From positions 248,001-312,000 of the forward strand of contig JAZGUH010000324.1 of assembly GCA_037893225.1 (NCBI GenBank): a DNA stretch of 64,000 nt, in the 5' to 3' direction. The notes under the pieces were generated by a model, which was not told the origin of the DNA, did not search any database, and was given only the letters and a program-made list of their open reading frames with translations. Made by a program: the position numbers and the translations under genes. The DNA is from Hippasteria phrygiana. Lineage: Eukaryota; Echinodermata; Asteroidea; Valvatida; Goniasteridae. Below, piece by piece: positions 12,980 to 22,700 of the stretch; the stretch's first letter is position 1, and every line of letters begins with the position of its first letter.

Positions 12980-13149
12980 CGCGCATGATCTGCAGACTGA
13001 AGGCGAAGTTTCGTGACACCGGCTATGTCAAGGACAGACCGCGAAGTGGGCGTCCCAAGAAGACAACACCACAAGAAGACCGGTTCATCACCATTACAGC
13101 TCTTAGAAATCGTCGGCTTTCTTCCAGAAATCTGCAGTCAAGGTTCTGA
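12980..13149 (+). pseudogene. Tc1 transposase, inverted partial duplicate
   Basis: About 54 codons identical to the DNA-binding part of the minus-strand transposase fragment, in the opposite orientation. It is preceded by unrelated C-rich sequence and closed by a stop immediately after the repeat arm. This is the second arm of the fold-back structure, not an independent gene. Confidence 0.85.
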
Positions 13150-13490
13150 ACATGACATTTCTCCACTGGTTTAAGTTCCATTGCCGGTGTTGCCGACACC
13201 AGCGCAAACGGGCTTGACGGTGAATTGCAGTCATTGCAGGCTTCCTAGCAGGTGTACGCGCTCGCAGATTGGCTGCATGCAGTCTGTTCCTGATTGTCTG
13301 ATCCGAAAGCGGTCTACCGTAACGTCCTAAGAACCTTGACTGCAGATTTCTGGAAGAAAGCCGACGATTTCTAAGAGCTGTAATGGTGATGAACCGGTCT
13401 TCTTGTGGTGTTGTCTTCTTGGGACGCCCACTTCGCGGTCTGTCCTTGACATAGCCGGTGTCACGAAACTTCGCCTTCAGTCTGCAGATG
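12988..13490. mobile_element. Fold-back (inverted-repeat) fragment of a Tc1-like transposon
   Basis: A 161-bp segment at 12,988-13,148 is repeated in inverted orientation at 13,330-13,490, separated by about 181 bp. Both arms translate to the same transposase stretch, starting ICRLKAKFRDTG and ending RNLQSRF, so the arms are essentially identical. The plus-strand arm has lost everything else of the gene. No terminal repeats or TA duplications could be assigned. Confidence 0.85.
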
Positions 13491-13537
13491 ACACTGGGAC
13501 TTACTCCAAATGAGGCTGCGACTTGTTTCTGTGACAT
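13103..13537 (-). pseudogene. Tc1/mariner-type transposase, N-terminal fragment
   Basis: The start MSQKQVAASFGVS and the following RLKAKFRDTGYVKDRPRSGR form the paired-like helix-turn-helix DNA-binding region plus the GRPRKT-like linker of Tc1 transposases (here GRPKKT). The frame continues through NRLHAANLRAR and RWCRQHRQWNLNQWRNVMF, which correspond to the region just before the first catalytic Asp (usually in a SDES-like motif). At that point it runs into the inverted copy of its own gene, and the last 14 or so residues are antisense noise. All of the DDE catalytic core is missing (family length about 340 aa, about 130 aa kept). It cannot be an active transposase. Strand and family are well supported. 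Confidence 0.88.
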
Positions 13538-13539
13538 CC

Positions 13540-14279
13540 AATTGACAAATTAAAAAAAGTGCAATATGTGTTATTTATTCCTTGTCACAGAGTTTATTTG
13601 TTACTGACAGGCGTTGGTTGTTTTGTTGAACACAGATAATGGCGAATTTGGCACATTCAGTTTGTGACCCCCCTGCATTCACGATAGAGTTGCCGAGCCC
13701 TCAAACAACTGATTGCTACAAATGTGGTATCGTTGTAAAGGTGATCACATCAGCTTTCCATTGATATGCGACATGATATGAACAGGTCACAAATAATCCG
13801 AAATATATTTGATTGAACAAAATTGCGAAACTTTTTTTGAGGGGTTTATATCGGCCGGGCCTGGCCCGGGTATGAGTGCAGCACGAGTCCTTGTCATCGA
13901 GATCCAGCATCGTAGAATTTCGAATATGGCACCTGCGTCCTGCGAGTCATCGCTCGAACTTCGCGATAAACTGGCTGATTTTATATATACTGCAGCGCCC
14001 CTTCACAATGTGCCTATTCGAAACGGACAAATTACTTGGCTTACATAAAAAGAATAACACGGGTGTATGTTTCCATGCCACACGTGTATCACAGCTTTGG
14101 AAGTGAGTTTCTTGGAAAGAGCCGTTTGGTAACACTGATGCGCATGCGTCAAATTTGCATATTAGATCACGCCCTACTGCATGCGTGGCGGTCTATACCC
14201 GTGGCGGTACATGTACAGTGAGGTGCCTGTTCAAAATGTGCAGTTGTACGTGGCGGTCTATACTGCCACGTTTGAAGAT
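13540..14279. other. No gene seen
   Basis: Overlapping short frames on both strands at 13,716-14,221 have no recognisable motif and contradict each other. Mixed composition and no clear repeat. Confidence 0.5.
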
Positions 14280-14702
14280 CTAGGCCTCCGGTATTGCTGC
14301 TTTTTGGCAGCTTTTTTGAGAACCCCTCAGCCAAACAACTTCAAACTCTTGCAGTGATTTGCCACGCTGGGATGCCAAATTGCCCCTCTTCAAGCTCACG
14401 AACAGTCGTGACAGCTGGGTAACCCTCTGGACAGTATCTGGCAACTGGTAGTATTCACGATGGACCCGCAAATCATGACCCATGAAATCTGCAAGTGTTT
14501 CCAGCTGATGTTCCTTCAGGGCAAGAATCTGTGATGCGGTCGCTACATGTTTCCGACGTTTTGTAGAGCGGATGCTATCGGCATTCTCAAGGCCTGCTTC
14601 CTCTGATACGAGATGACCCAAAATCATCATGCCTGGTGCCCAAACCCTATTTCTGCTGGAGTACTTTCTTTGCGGCCTAATTTCGTGTCTTGATCCCTGC
14701 AT
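14280..14702 (-). pseudogene. Tyrosine-recombinase-like C-terminal domain fragment
   Basis: The 140-aa frame contains STKRRKHVAT, then LETLADFMGH, then RVHREYYQLP. This order matches the C-terminal part of tyrosine recombinases: the box-II Arg in the LRHtfAT-type motif, the lLGH motif, and the nucleophile Tyr after a further His. Similar modules occur in many uncharacterised animal proteins and in Crypton-like elements. An in-frame stop lies four codons before the first Met, and no N-terminal catalytic Arg region is present. It is therefore either a last exon or a relic, and I saw no convincing splice acceptor. The substrate is unknown. The domain call is by motif only. Confidence 0.5.
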
Positions 14703-16670
14703 TCCATGTTGTTAACCAAACTTCCATCAGTGGCATGTAGGAACACATGGACAGACTGAAAATAATATATCATACAAAGCATACATATTACTTCTACATG
14801 TAGAAATTGAAAGCAGGAGCGGAAAGAGTTCCATAGCCGCAGCCGGCCACCACTTATTTTCCTTTTTTTTAAGTTGGCTTATGACAACTACCAAAAAGTG
14901 TACATGTGAAGAAGAAACACCAATTTAGGAGGGCAACATTTACACATTTTCCTTTCAAACTAATGCGACTTTTTCGGTCATGGCTTATAAACTTTGTGCA
15001 CGAGGTTTTAGGTGGTGCACGGATATGCACCCGTACTAGTACTAGGCTATAGTGCTATGAGTATGATACACCATCATTTCTGTGGGCTCTAGGTTTAACG
15101 TTATTTCATTTGAGAGCATAGGCCTACTGTACATTTCTCTGAACATCATCATTTTAGGGCAATTTTCCATATACACAATTAATCAGTAATAAAATAAAAG
15201 CTTGTAGGATATGTACTCACCAGAATTCAAGATGCGTGTTCACGAAGAGCATGGAAGAATGCGAAGAGATAGAGGACGCGTTCCGCTTGAATTCATTTAA
15301 TAAACTTTATTACACGCGCCTCCTCCCTCACGAAGAATCGACAGAGAGGGCGCTCTTTACATTACCGGGCACATCTGAAGCGATTCTCCAGGGTAAAATG
15401 AGGGCGTGTAAAGTCACACTCCGCGTGTCACTCCCGTACACCAAGGACTGCTTTTAAAAAGCGAAATATTTCACTGGTCGTCATTACTTTGCATGGATGT
15501 CCATTTTTAACGTTATTGCAAATCGAGGACGACCTCGATTTGCAACGCGTCCTCGAAGCGTGGCTTCCCAGTCACATAAACGAGCTCACTCTGCACCATT
15601 GACGCGTACACATACACAGACAGAGATTCCTGGAATCATAGCTAGATTGAAATAATAAATCTAAAATATTTGAAATTAATTTCGATCTATAATCGTATTT
15701 TTCCCAGGAAAATCGGAATAAATTGAATTCTTCTGCGTTGTACATGTGTTTCCACAATTTTTCCTGCCCATCATGCACACATTTCGTGTATAGCGTATTG
15801 ACTACACACGCAAAACATTGACCCATCAGAAATTACCCATCTTACGAATGACGCAAAATTACGATGAATAATTACGCTAAATAGATGTTATGTACCAACA
15901 AAATCCTGAATAAATAAGCTTCCTATACAACTATTTTATTAGTTACCAATTTGAGTGAAAGTGGTAAAAACAAGCAATATTTTCTTCCCTTTCACGAAAC
16001 CGCAGTCACTTCAACTCGCCACTGAGAAAAAAACACTATACAACCACGCTATCTTTTTCTTCAGTTGTCTTGGTGCATGGACCCGTATTTTTGCCGTCTC
16101 CTCTGAACTCCTCGGATCAACCCTTCCGATTTGTCAATCCATAATACACTGACATTGCGAAACGGGATTTTTTTCACGATTTTTAGCATGCCTTCCAACG
16201 GCGTTTGGTAGCTAGGGAGTCAGCTGGATTTGACACGACGTCATCGTGTAGATTTGTTTTATTGCTGGCCAATCAGCGATGCTTATTAGATTTGTGGTGG
16301 CACTGTGGGCTAGTATGCAGGGGAATAGGCAGTGTAAATGTTGTGTCTCGACAAAAAAAATTGTGCTCCGACTATGTACTCGCTCATCCCATATCCGCAT
16401 GAGGATATAGAAACTTTATGGAATGTTGCTAAATGTTACACAAAGTTTTCAGACGGGATGACTGTTACGGTTAGTAATTTACATACGCATTTAATAAGCT
16501 TGAGATTATGCACACCTTAAGAGCCTGCAGTCTGGATTAGGACTGGATTTGCCACCCCTTGAGTATGCAGTACACACAAGTTTTAAAATATGTTCGATGT
16601 ACTTGGCATCATCGCTGCATATTGCAGTGTATTTTGGGGTTCGAGGAGCATAAGGCCGAATTTGACTCCC
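14703..16670. other. No gene seen; one perfect hairpin
   Basis: AT-rich, with scattered short frames and no motif. The only clear structure is a perfect hairpin at 15,516-15,545 with 13-bp arms TTGCAAATCGAGG and CCTCGATTTGCAA and a 4-nt loop. Word GAGGACGCGTT near 15,271 recurs inverted near 15,544. Confidence 0.5.
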
Positions 16671-16689
16671 CTCAACACACGCACACACC

Positions 16690-17372
16690 CATGTGCGTTT
16701 TCCTATACTTATGAGGACCATGAATGGAACCCTTCTTTTGTTCCCTTTGTTTGTACTTTAACTTTTTCCGAACAGCTCCCATAAGGTTTATACACGAAAT
16801 TCTCCCGAGGACTCGGTCCAAGTCCTCGGTGTCATTGTTATCCCTAATCCCCCATTGTCCCAAGTCCTCTCTCGTATAGCCTAACCCACTCATCCTCACA
16901 CACACCCTCATACGGGGTACCTCTATTGTGGACTATACTTTCCTTATTTTATTCTCCTTTGTCCCCATTGAAATCTCAAAAGCCACAGCGTTAAATCCGT
17001 GGGGTAGGTAGATTTCTAAAAACTCAATTGCGGGGTAGCATTGTCCCCATTGTTACCCTTTCTTCCATGTAGCCTACCCCGCAAGGAGACTAATGTAAGA
17101 ACACGCACACACCTTCAATCGTGGACCTCCTATTGTCGTCCTCTTGTCCCTCATTGTCCCTCATTGGTTTTGTACACGGTTTTCAAACGGGGACCTTTCT
17201 CTACCGGGGACCCTATTGTCCTCTATTTTTGAAGGTCCCTGATATACACACAGCAGTGTGCGTTTTACTATACTTATGAGAACTCAGGGTGTTCGCTAAG
17301 CTTCCATTGTTTCCCTTATTCGTACTTTAACGTTTTTCTGACATGCCGCATAAGGTTTGTACATGAATTCAA
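16690..17372 (+). repeat. Diverged direct repeat, two copies about 566 bp apart
   Basis: About 16,691-16,800 and 17,257-17,370 share the ordered words 'tgtgcgtttt', 'ctatacttatgag', 'cgtactttaac' or 'tgtactttaac', and 'cataaggttt'. The intervening sequence has recurrent 'cattgtcc' words. A third partial relative lies at 55,345-55,460. It looks like an old dispersed repeat, with no coding potential seen. Confidence 0.65.
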
Positions 17373-17452
17373 CCTAGGACTTGGAGGCCATTAACTTAAA
17401 GCACAATTTTGCGTGTTTAGCAACCTCCTATGACAGCAAGCATAAGACAAGT

Positions 17453-17632
17453 CATACATTGTATTTTGGTCGACCTTACTGCAAGCGGAAATGATCGTGG
17501 CTCATTCCAGTGTGAAATAAGGCCCATTTCAAAATTTAGCGAAAAGCAATAAGATAACATAAGAATTCTGGGAAGGCAGTAACCGTGGGTATTTTGTAGC
17601 GCGTTGTGAATTTATATGCGGACTGATTTAGA
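17453..17632. repeat. Decayed copy of the 401-bp satellite
   Basis: Ordered words match the left-end satellite: 'atgatcgtggctca', 'cccatttcaaaatttag', 'aagaattctgggaagg', 'gtgggtatt', then a 'gattta' tract. It contains many substitutions and small indels and lacks the CRE core. It lies immediately upstream of the retrotransposon array. Confidence 0.8.
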
Positions 17633-17673
17633 CTCGTTATCGGTCGTTCCGTTGTCCTTCGGACTTCTAATGC

Positions 17674-18333
17674 AGGATTTCGTGTGTGTTTTTCTCTCCG
17701 AGTCTTTTACCATCTTTCAGCGTTTTTCGAGTGGCATTTTGCCCAATTTTTTTGCAGGGTTGGTTCTTTACAGTTTGTAGACCACCCTGGTCATTCTTTT
17801 CGTTGATATTTTGGTATATCTGTTGAGTTTTTAGAGGGTTTAGGTGGTGGTTTTGGTTGCTGCTGTGGTGTATAAGTTCTACACACAGCAGCGTTTCTTT
17901 TGTTTGCACGTAGGGCTCGTGGCAGTGCCCAGCCCTACGTAGCCTTTGTTAAGCCTTTTTTGTTCAGTGCACAGCCCCCAGTCTTCGGTTACGTAAGCAT
18001 CCGGAGTACTGTGTGGGCTGTGTTATTTCCTTTCAATAGGCGGGCACAGGTGTTGCCCTGCTTTCTTTTTTTAGCACTGTCAAGCTAGACAGTGCCTGTA
18101 CATACACATACATATACACATACATAATCCTGTTCGCCTTGCTATCTGCAGTGAGATAGCAAGGTAATTATTTTCTTTCGGCACCAATACAAGTGTTTAT
18201 TGGTGCCATTTATATTATCCAAGTAGGATAATTTCATTCGTCCAACCGGACTAGGCAGCTGCTAGCCGGTTCCTTTTTTTGTCTACCCCAGTTGGGTCTG
18301 TTTTTCTTTGCCTTTCGCTTTTTTCCCTTTAGA
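17674..18333 (+). promoter_or_regulatory. Structured 5'UTR with consecutive hairpins (copy 1)
   Basis: Successive inverted repeats: 17,859-17,892 (stem GCTGCTG... with one bulge); 17,908-17,940 (ACGTAGGGCT/AGCCCTACGT); 18,074-18,095 (GCACTGTC/GACAGTGC); 18,137-18,164 (CCTTGCTATCT/AGATAGCAAGG); 18,180-18,207 (GGCACCAATA/TATTGGTGCC); 18,214-18,232 (ATTATCC/GGATAAT); 18,244-18,271 (AACCGG + CTAG / CTAG + CCGGTT); 18,331-18,352, which contains the ORF1 ATG. The same set recurs at 23,548-24,206, 29,420-30,073, 35,288-35,941, 41,156-41,779 and 47,012-47,667, but copy 5 has lost the second hairpin by a deletion near 41,395. Roles in packaging, translation or promoter activity are inference. Confidence 0.75.
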
Positions 18334-19755
18334 ATGCCTTCGCAGGCATTCTCCCCCCGGCGCCTCCGAGCCTTCGAACTGAAAGTCGATGGCAAAGAGG
18401 CGCCTAGTGAAGTCTTCAAGGTCCTCCGAGAGGTCGGGGTAATCCCCAAAGACCACTTGGAGGCCTTGCAACCTCTCCCTGGCGGCAGATTTGACGTCAC
18501 TTTCAAATCTGCCGCATTAGCCCAACGTTTTGGGCAAGTTTTGGTAGAGCGTCCCGGTTGCCATGTATCATCTTTTGGCGCCGTGACGCTCGTAACAGTC
18601 AAGTTCGTGGAGGTGGACTTGGACGACAATGTCGTCCGGTCCATCCTCTCACGCTTTGGGAAGGTTCAGAAGGGTAGGTTTCAAACCTACCCTGATGAGC
18701 CTTCCGTTTTTACTGGCACCCGGCAGTACCTCATGTCGGATGTCAAATCCATTCCTTCGGTTCTCCGCATCGGGAACCGCAACGCCTGGGTGTCCCACTT
18801 GGGACAGACCAGGACTTGTGCCCGATGCGGGGACCCTGGCCACACGGCCAATAAATGTAACACCGTTAGGTGTTATAAGTGTTTGGAGGTGGGGCACACG
18901 TCCTCCGAGTGCCCCAACTCAGTTAAGTGTACATTTTGCGGGGGGGTGGGGCACAACTTCCAGCGGTGCCCCAAATCCTACGCCACGAAAGTTAAGCCCA
19001 CCAAACGGTGGGCTGATGTAGTGGTGCAGCAGCCAACTCCTCCTGCACCACCCCCTAGTCAAGAGCCCTCTGCCGCGTCTGCACCCACATCTGCGGAAGC
19101 AGGCGTTTCGGAGGGCGCCTCGCCTGTTTCGTCCTCGTCTTCGGACGGGGACACTATTTCTGGGGACGACAGCCCGCAGACGTCCTCTTTTAAGTTGCCT
19201 CGAGCGTCCTGCCTTGGATGTTCGGGGATTGTAGGTCCGTTTGAGGCGCGCTCCGAGTGGAATTGTTTCCACTGCGAGCGTGCCATCATTCGGACTACTA
19301 GTTTTAGCCTTGTCGGTTGCGCCGGGTGCACGGGTGTTAACTCGCAGCCAACTTTGGTCTGCGACAAGCCCGCGTGCCTGGGGGCCGCGACCGATAAGGT
19401 TAATCCCTTTGTAGTTCCGCGAGGAAGGAGGAAGAAGACGAAGAGGGCTCGTCCCTCCTCAGATTCGGACTCCCCATCCTCCGGGTCAATTCCCCAGAAA
19501 CGTTTTTCTGGGAAGCCCGGATCTAAACTCTCCGAATCTTCTGACTCGGAAGAGGATAGACCCGGGAAGGAGATTCTTCCTCCCCTCTCACCTTTGTTTC
19601 CTTCTGTGGAGATTATTCCTACTCAACCTAGCCTGTCCGGCTCCTCGGGGTCCGGGGAGTCGGACATGGACGAGCAGGGTGGAGATGAGGACGAATTTTT
19701 GTCCTCGGCAGAATCTCCCCCTAGCCCAACCCCTGGGGCGGAATCGCCCCCTTAG
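18334..19755 (+). CDS. Retrotransposon ORF1 nucleic-acid-binding protein (copy 1)
   Basis: 473 aa from ATG at 18,334. The 14 upstream codons are open only because of a TTG and are not supported in copy 6, so I choose MPSQAFS as the start. Residues about 10-150 resemble the RRM-like N-terminal region of gag-like ORF1/ZCCHC proteins. Three CCHC knuckles follow: C162-C165-H170-C175, C180-C183-H188-C193 and C199-C202-H207-C212. A Pro/Ser-rich linker leads to an eight-cysteine cluster with CxxC pairs starting at 293, 311 and 329 and a C343/C348 pair. The tail is Ser/Asp/Glu-rich with a basic patch GRRKKTKRARP, a likely nuclear signal. Expected role: binding element RNA in the ribonucleoprotein. 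It is followed 24 nt later by ORF2 in the same frame. Confidence 0.9.
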   Translation: MPSQAFSPRRLRAFELKVDGKEAPSEVFKVLREVGVIPKDHLEALQPLPGGRFDVTFKSAALAQRFGQVLVERPGCHVSSFGAVTLVTVKFVEVDLDDNVVRSILSRFGKVQKGRFQTYPDEPSVFTGTRQYLMSDVKSIPSVLRIGNRNAWVSHLGQTRTCARCGDPGHTANKCNTVRCYKCLEVGHTSSECPNSVKCTFCGGVGHNFQRCPKSYATKVKPTKRWADVVVQQPTPPAPPPSQEPSAASAPTSAEAGVSEGASPVSSSSSDGDTISGDDSPQTSSFKLPRASCLGCSGIVGPFEARSEWNCFHCERAIIRTTSFSLVGCAGCTGVNSQPTLVCDKPACLGAATDKVNPFVVPRGRRKKTKRARPSSDSDSPSSGSIPQKRFSGKPGSKLSESSDSEEDRPGKEILPPLSPLFPSVEIIPTQPSLSGSSGSGESDMDEQGGDEDEFLSSAESPPSPTPGAESPP

Positions 19756-19779
19756 ATTTGTTGATCCATAACTTACAAT

Positions 19780-22700
19780 ATGGTCGCCATTCTTACCCTC
19801 AATGTACAGGGCATGCGCGGTCCCGTAAAGAGGAGACAAGTTTTTGAGTTGTGTGGAGATTACGATATTTCCTGTCTTCAGGAATGTCATATCTCCTCCA
19901 ACTCCGATTTAGCTGCTTGGCAGGCAGAATGGAAAGGCAGGATGTTTGCCAGTTTTGGCACATCCGCATCCTGTGGCACCATCATCCTTCTGCCTGCTAA
20001 AAGCCTCTTCGTTTTTTCTGATCCTTCCTTCGATACTGAGGGGAGGGTGGTTTCTGGTATTTTGCGTGGTCCTGGAAGCGGGCCGGGTGTGCGACTTTGC
20101 ACAATTTATGCCCCCACCACTCCCAGGTCGCGCCGTCTCTTCTTTGCGGGATTAGGAACACACCTGACGGGTAACTTTCCCGTTGTCCTCACGGGCGATT
20201 TTAATTGTGTTTTGGATGTAGGGTTAGACCACCGAGGTTCCGATAACACACGTTGTGGACTCGGAGCCAAGGAGCTCGGACATCTACTTTCTGCATTTTG
20301 CCTTCGAGACTGCTGGCGGTCTCTTAACCCGTCTGCCTATTCTTACACCTGGCGCAATGCAGCGAACACATTTTCCAGCCGGCTAGACCGTATTTACGTG
20401 TCGGACCTGGTTGATGTTGTGTTTTGTGAGCATAAGCCCTGTTATTTTAGCGACCATGATTGTGTAGTTTTGGATTTTCCTTTTCCGGAGAAAGCCCGTG
20501 TTGGTGGAGGTTTTTGGAAATGTAATGTTTCCGTCCTTGCCGACGCGGGTTTTCAACGGGAATTTCGTTGTGCTTATGCGGGTTGGCGGTCTCTCAAGGA
20601 GGGGTACGATAACGAGCTCCTCTGGTGGGAGGACGTCAAATCCCGCATAAAGCGTTTTATTATTTGCTTTTCTTGTCGTTTGGCAAGAAAGAAGCGGAAG
20701 CGTAGGGAGTCACTTTTGTCTTCCCTGCGCTCCGTTGCTTCCGATCTAGATGCCGGGAAGTGTGACGCTGCCACTCTTTCCCGGCATAACGAAATCAAGG
20801 AGGCCCTTCAAGAATTGGACGACTTCGAAGCGGAGGGTGCCCGGATCCGCTCGCGGGTTCGGGAACTCGAGGAAGGGGAGAAGCCGTCCAAATACTTTTT
20901 TCATCTGGAATCCTCCCAGGCTCAGAAGAAAATTATTTCATCCGTCCGTAACCAACGGGGTGACATTGTCACATCCTCCGGCGGAATTTCCACGGTATAT
21001 CGAGAATTCTTTCTCGACCTTTTTACTGAAGAGCCTGTGGAGGTTGCCTCACAGGGACCTTTTCTTGACTCTTTGTCTACACTTGTAGATGAAGAGAGCC
21101 GCATTGACTTGGACAGTCCACTTGAATTGCCTGAGCTCGGTGCGGCCCTTCATAGCATGGCCAACGGTAAGACTCCCGGAGGGGACGGCCTGCCCAAGGA
21201 ATTCTATGTGATTTTTTGGGACATGGTCGGTCCTGACCTTCTCGGGGTCTTCCGGTGTGCCTTTGCACTGAACCATTTAGGTGATTCCCAACGTTTAGGA
21301 GTCATCACACTTTTGGAGAAGGCTGGGGATCAGCTTGATCCCAAAAACAAGCGCCCCATCTCTCTCCTTAATGTGGATTATAAGATCCTGTCGAAGGCCT
21401 TGTGCCTCCGTTTGGGTAATGTTTTACCTGAAATAGTAGGTCCATTTCAGACTTGTGGCGTCAAGGGGAGGTCCATCCATGATAATATCAGACTCCTTCG
21501 GGATCTGGTAGCATACGTGGATGGGAGGAACCTTGACTGCCTCGTTATTTCCCTAGACCAGCAGAAGGCCTTCGACAGGGTCAATTGGGATTTCCTTTTT
21601 ATGGTCCTAGACCAATTTGGTTTTGGGCCGAATTTCCGGCACTGGATTAAACTGTTATACACAGATATATCCAGTGCAGTCTTGGTGAATGGGGTTGTTT
21701 CCGACCCTTTTTTAGTCACGAGGGGTGTAAGGCAAGGTTGCCCTCTCTCCCCTCTTCTATATGTCCTTTTTATTGAGCCTTTTGCTCAGACAGTCCTCAA
21801 TGATCGCCGCGTGACTGGTTTGGCAATGCCCGGGGCCAACGGCTTGCAATGCAAAGTGTTGCAGTACGCTGACGACACGACCTGCATTGTAAGGGATTGC
21901 CAATCTCTCAGGCGGCTTTTTGGGATCATTGATGTTTTTTCGCGTGCGAGCGGGTCTCGCTTAAATCTTGCCAAGTCGAAAGGCTTGGTCTTTGGTTCAT
22001 GGCCCGATTGCCTTCCCGATCTGGTCCCTATTCAGTGGACCACCGACCCGATCAAGATCAACGGTGTCTGGGTTGGCAAGGGGGACATGGGCCCTTTTAA
22101 TTGGAAAGCGCGGCTTCCCAAACTACTGTCCTCTTTGGACAGCTGGAAAAGGGGGACGTTTTCCCTCTTAGGTAAGGTATTGCTGGTCAATACCTTAATT
22201 CTATCACCTTTGTTTTTTCTGGCTCCGGTTTATCCACTTCCATTTGCAGTAGAGCGGACTATAAACCGAGCTATTTTTTCCTTCATTTGGTCGGGCAAGG
22301 CTGAACTCGTCCGGAGGACAGTTCTTGTCCAGTCTCTAGCCAAGGGCGGGTTGGGTGTTACCAACCTTCGCGACAAATGTGACGCCTTTTTTGTTCTTGG
22401 GGTAAAGGCCTTGTTGGGCGATGGGGGCCCACCCTGGCGATTCTTTTCTCTATACTGGGTGGCCTTGTCGCTCCGCCGGGTCTTTCCCCCGAATTGGTGG
22501 CGGAACGATGTTCCTCACGCTTTTTCGCCCACGGGCTATTATAAGCAGTTTTGCAAGCTGGTCTTGCTGGCTGTTGAGATTTCCCCGGACATTGATTGGG
22601 GGCCGGCATCGGTTCGCAGTCTTTGCGAACTTTTTGCGGGCCAACATCCCAATCAGCGTCCGGCTTGTGACAATTCTGACACCGATCAGATGTTTAAGGT

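Noticed and set aside
13716..14221. Five overlapping frames on both strands
   Set aside because: Mutually exclusive, short, no motif and no splice context.
18292..18333. N-terminal extension of ORF1 (14 residues, Phe-rich)
   Set aside because: The codon at 18,292 is TTG, not ATG, and the extension is not preserved in copy 6. The ATG at 18,334 is used instead.
18234..18644. Minus-strand frame of 136 aa, repeated in every copy at the same place
   Set aside because: Antisense shadow of ORF1. It repeats because the element repeats, is rich in RRRG and ST stretches from the reverse complement of the sense codons, and has no independent motif. The same holds for the other antisense frames inside ORF1 and ORF2.
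19753..19782. Readthrough fusion of ORF1 and ORF2
   Set aside because: Copies 1-5 have a second in-frame stop (TGA) 6 nt after the TAG, so simple readthrough is unlikely. Kept only as a question about coupling.
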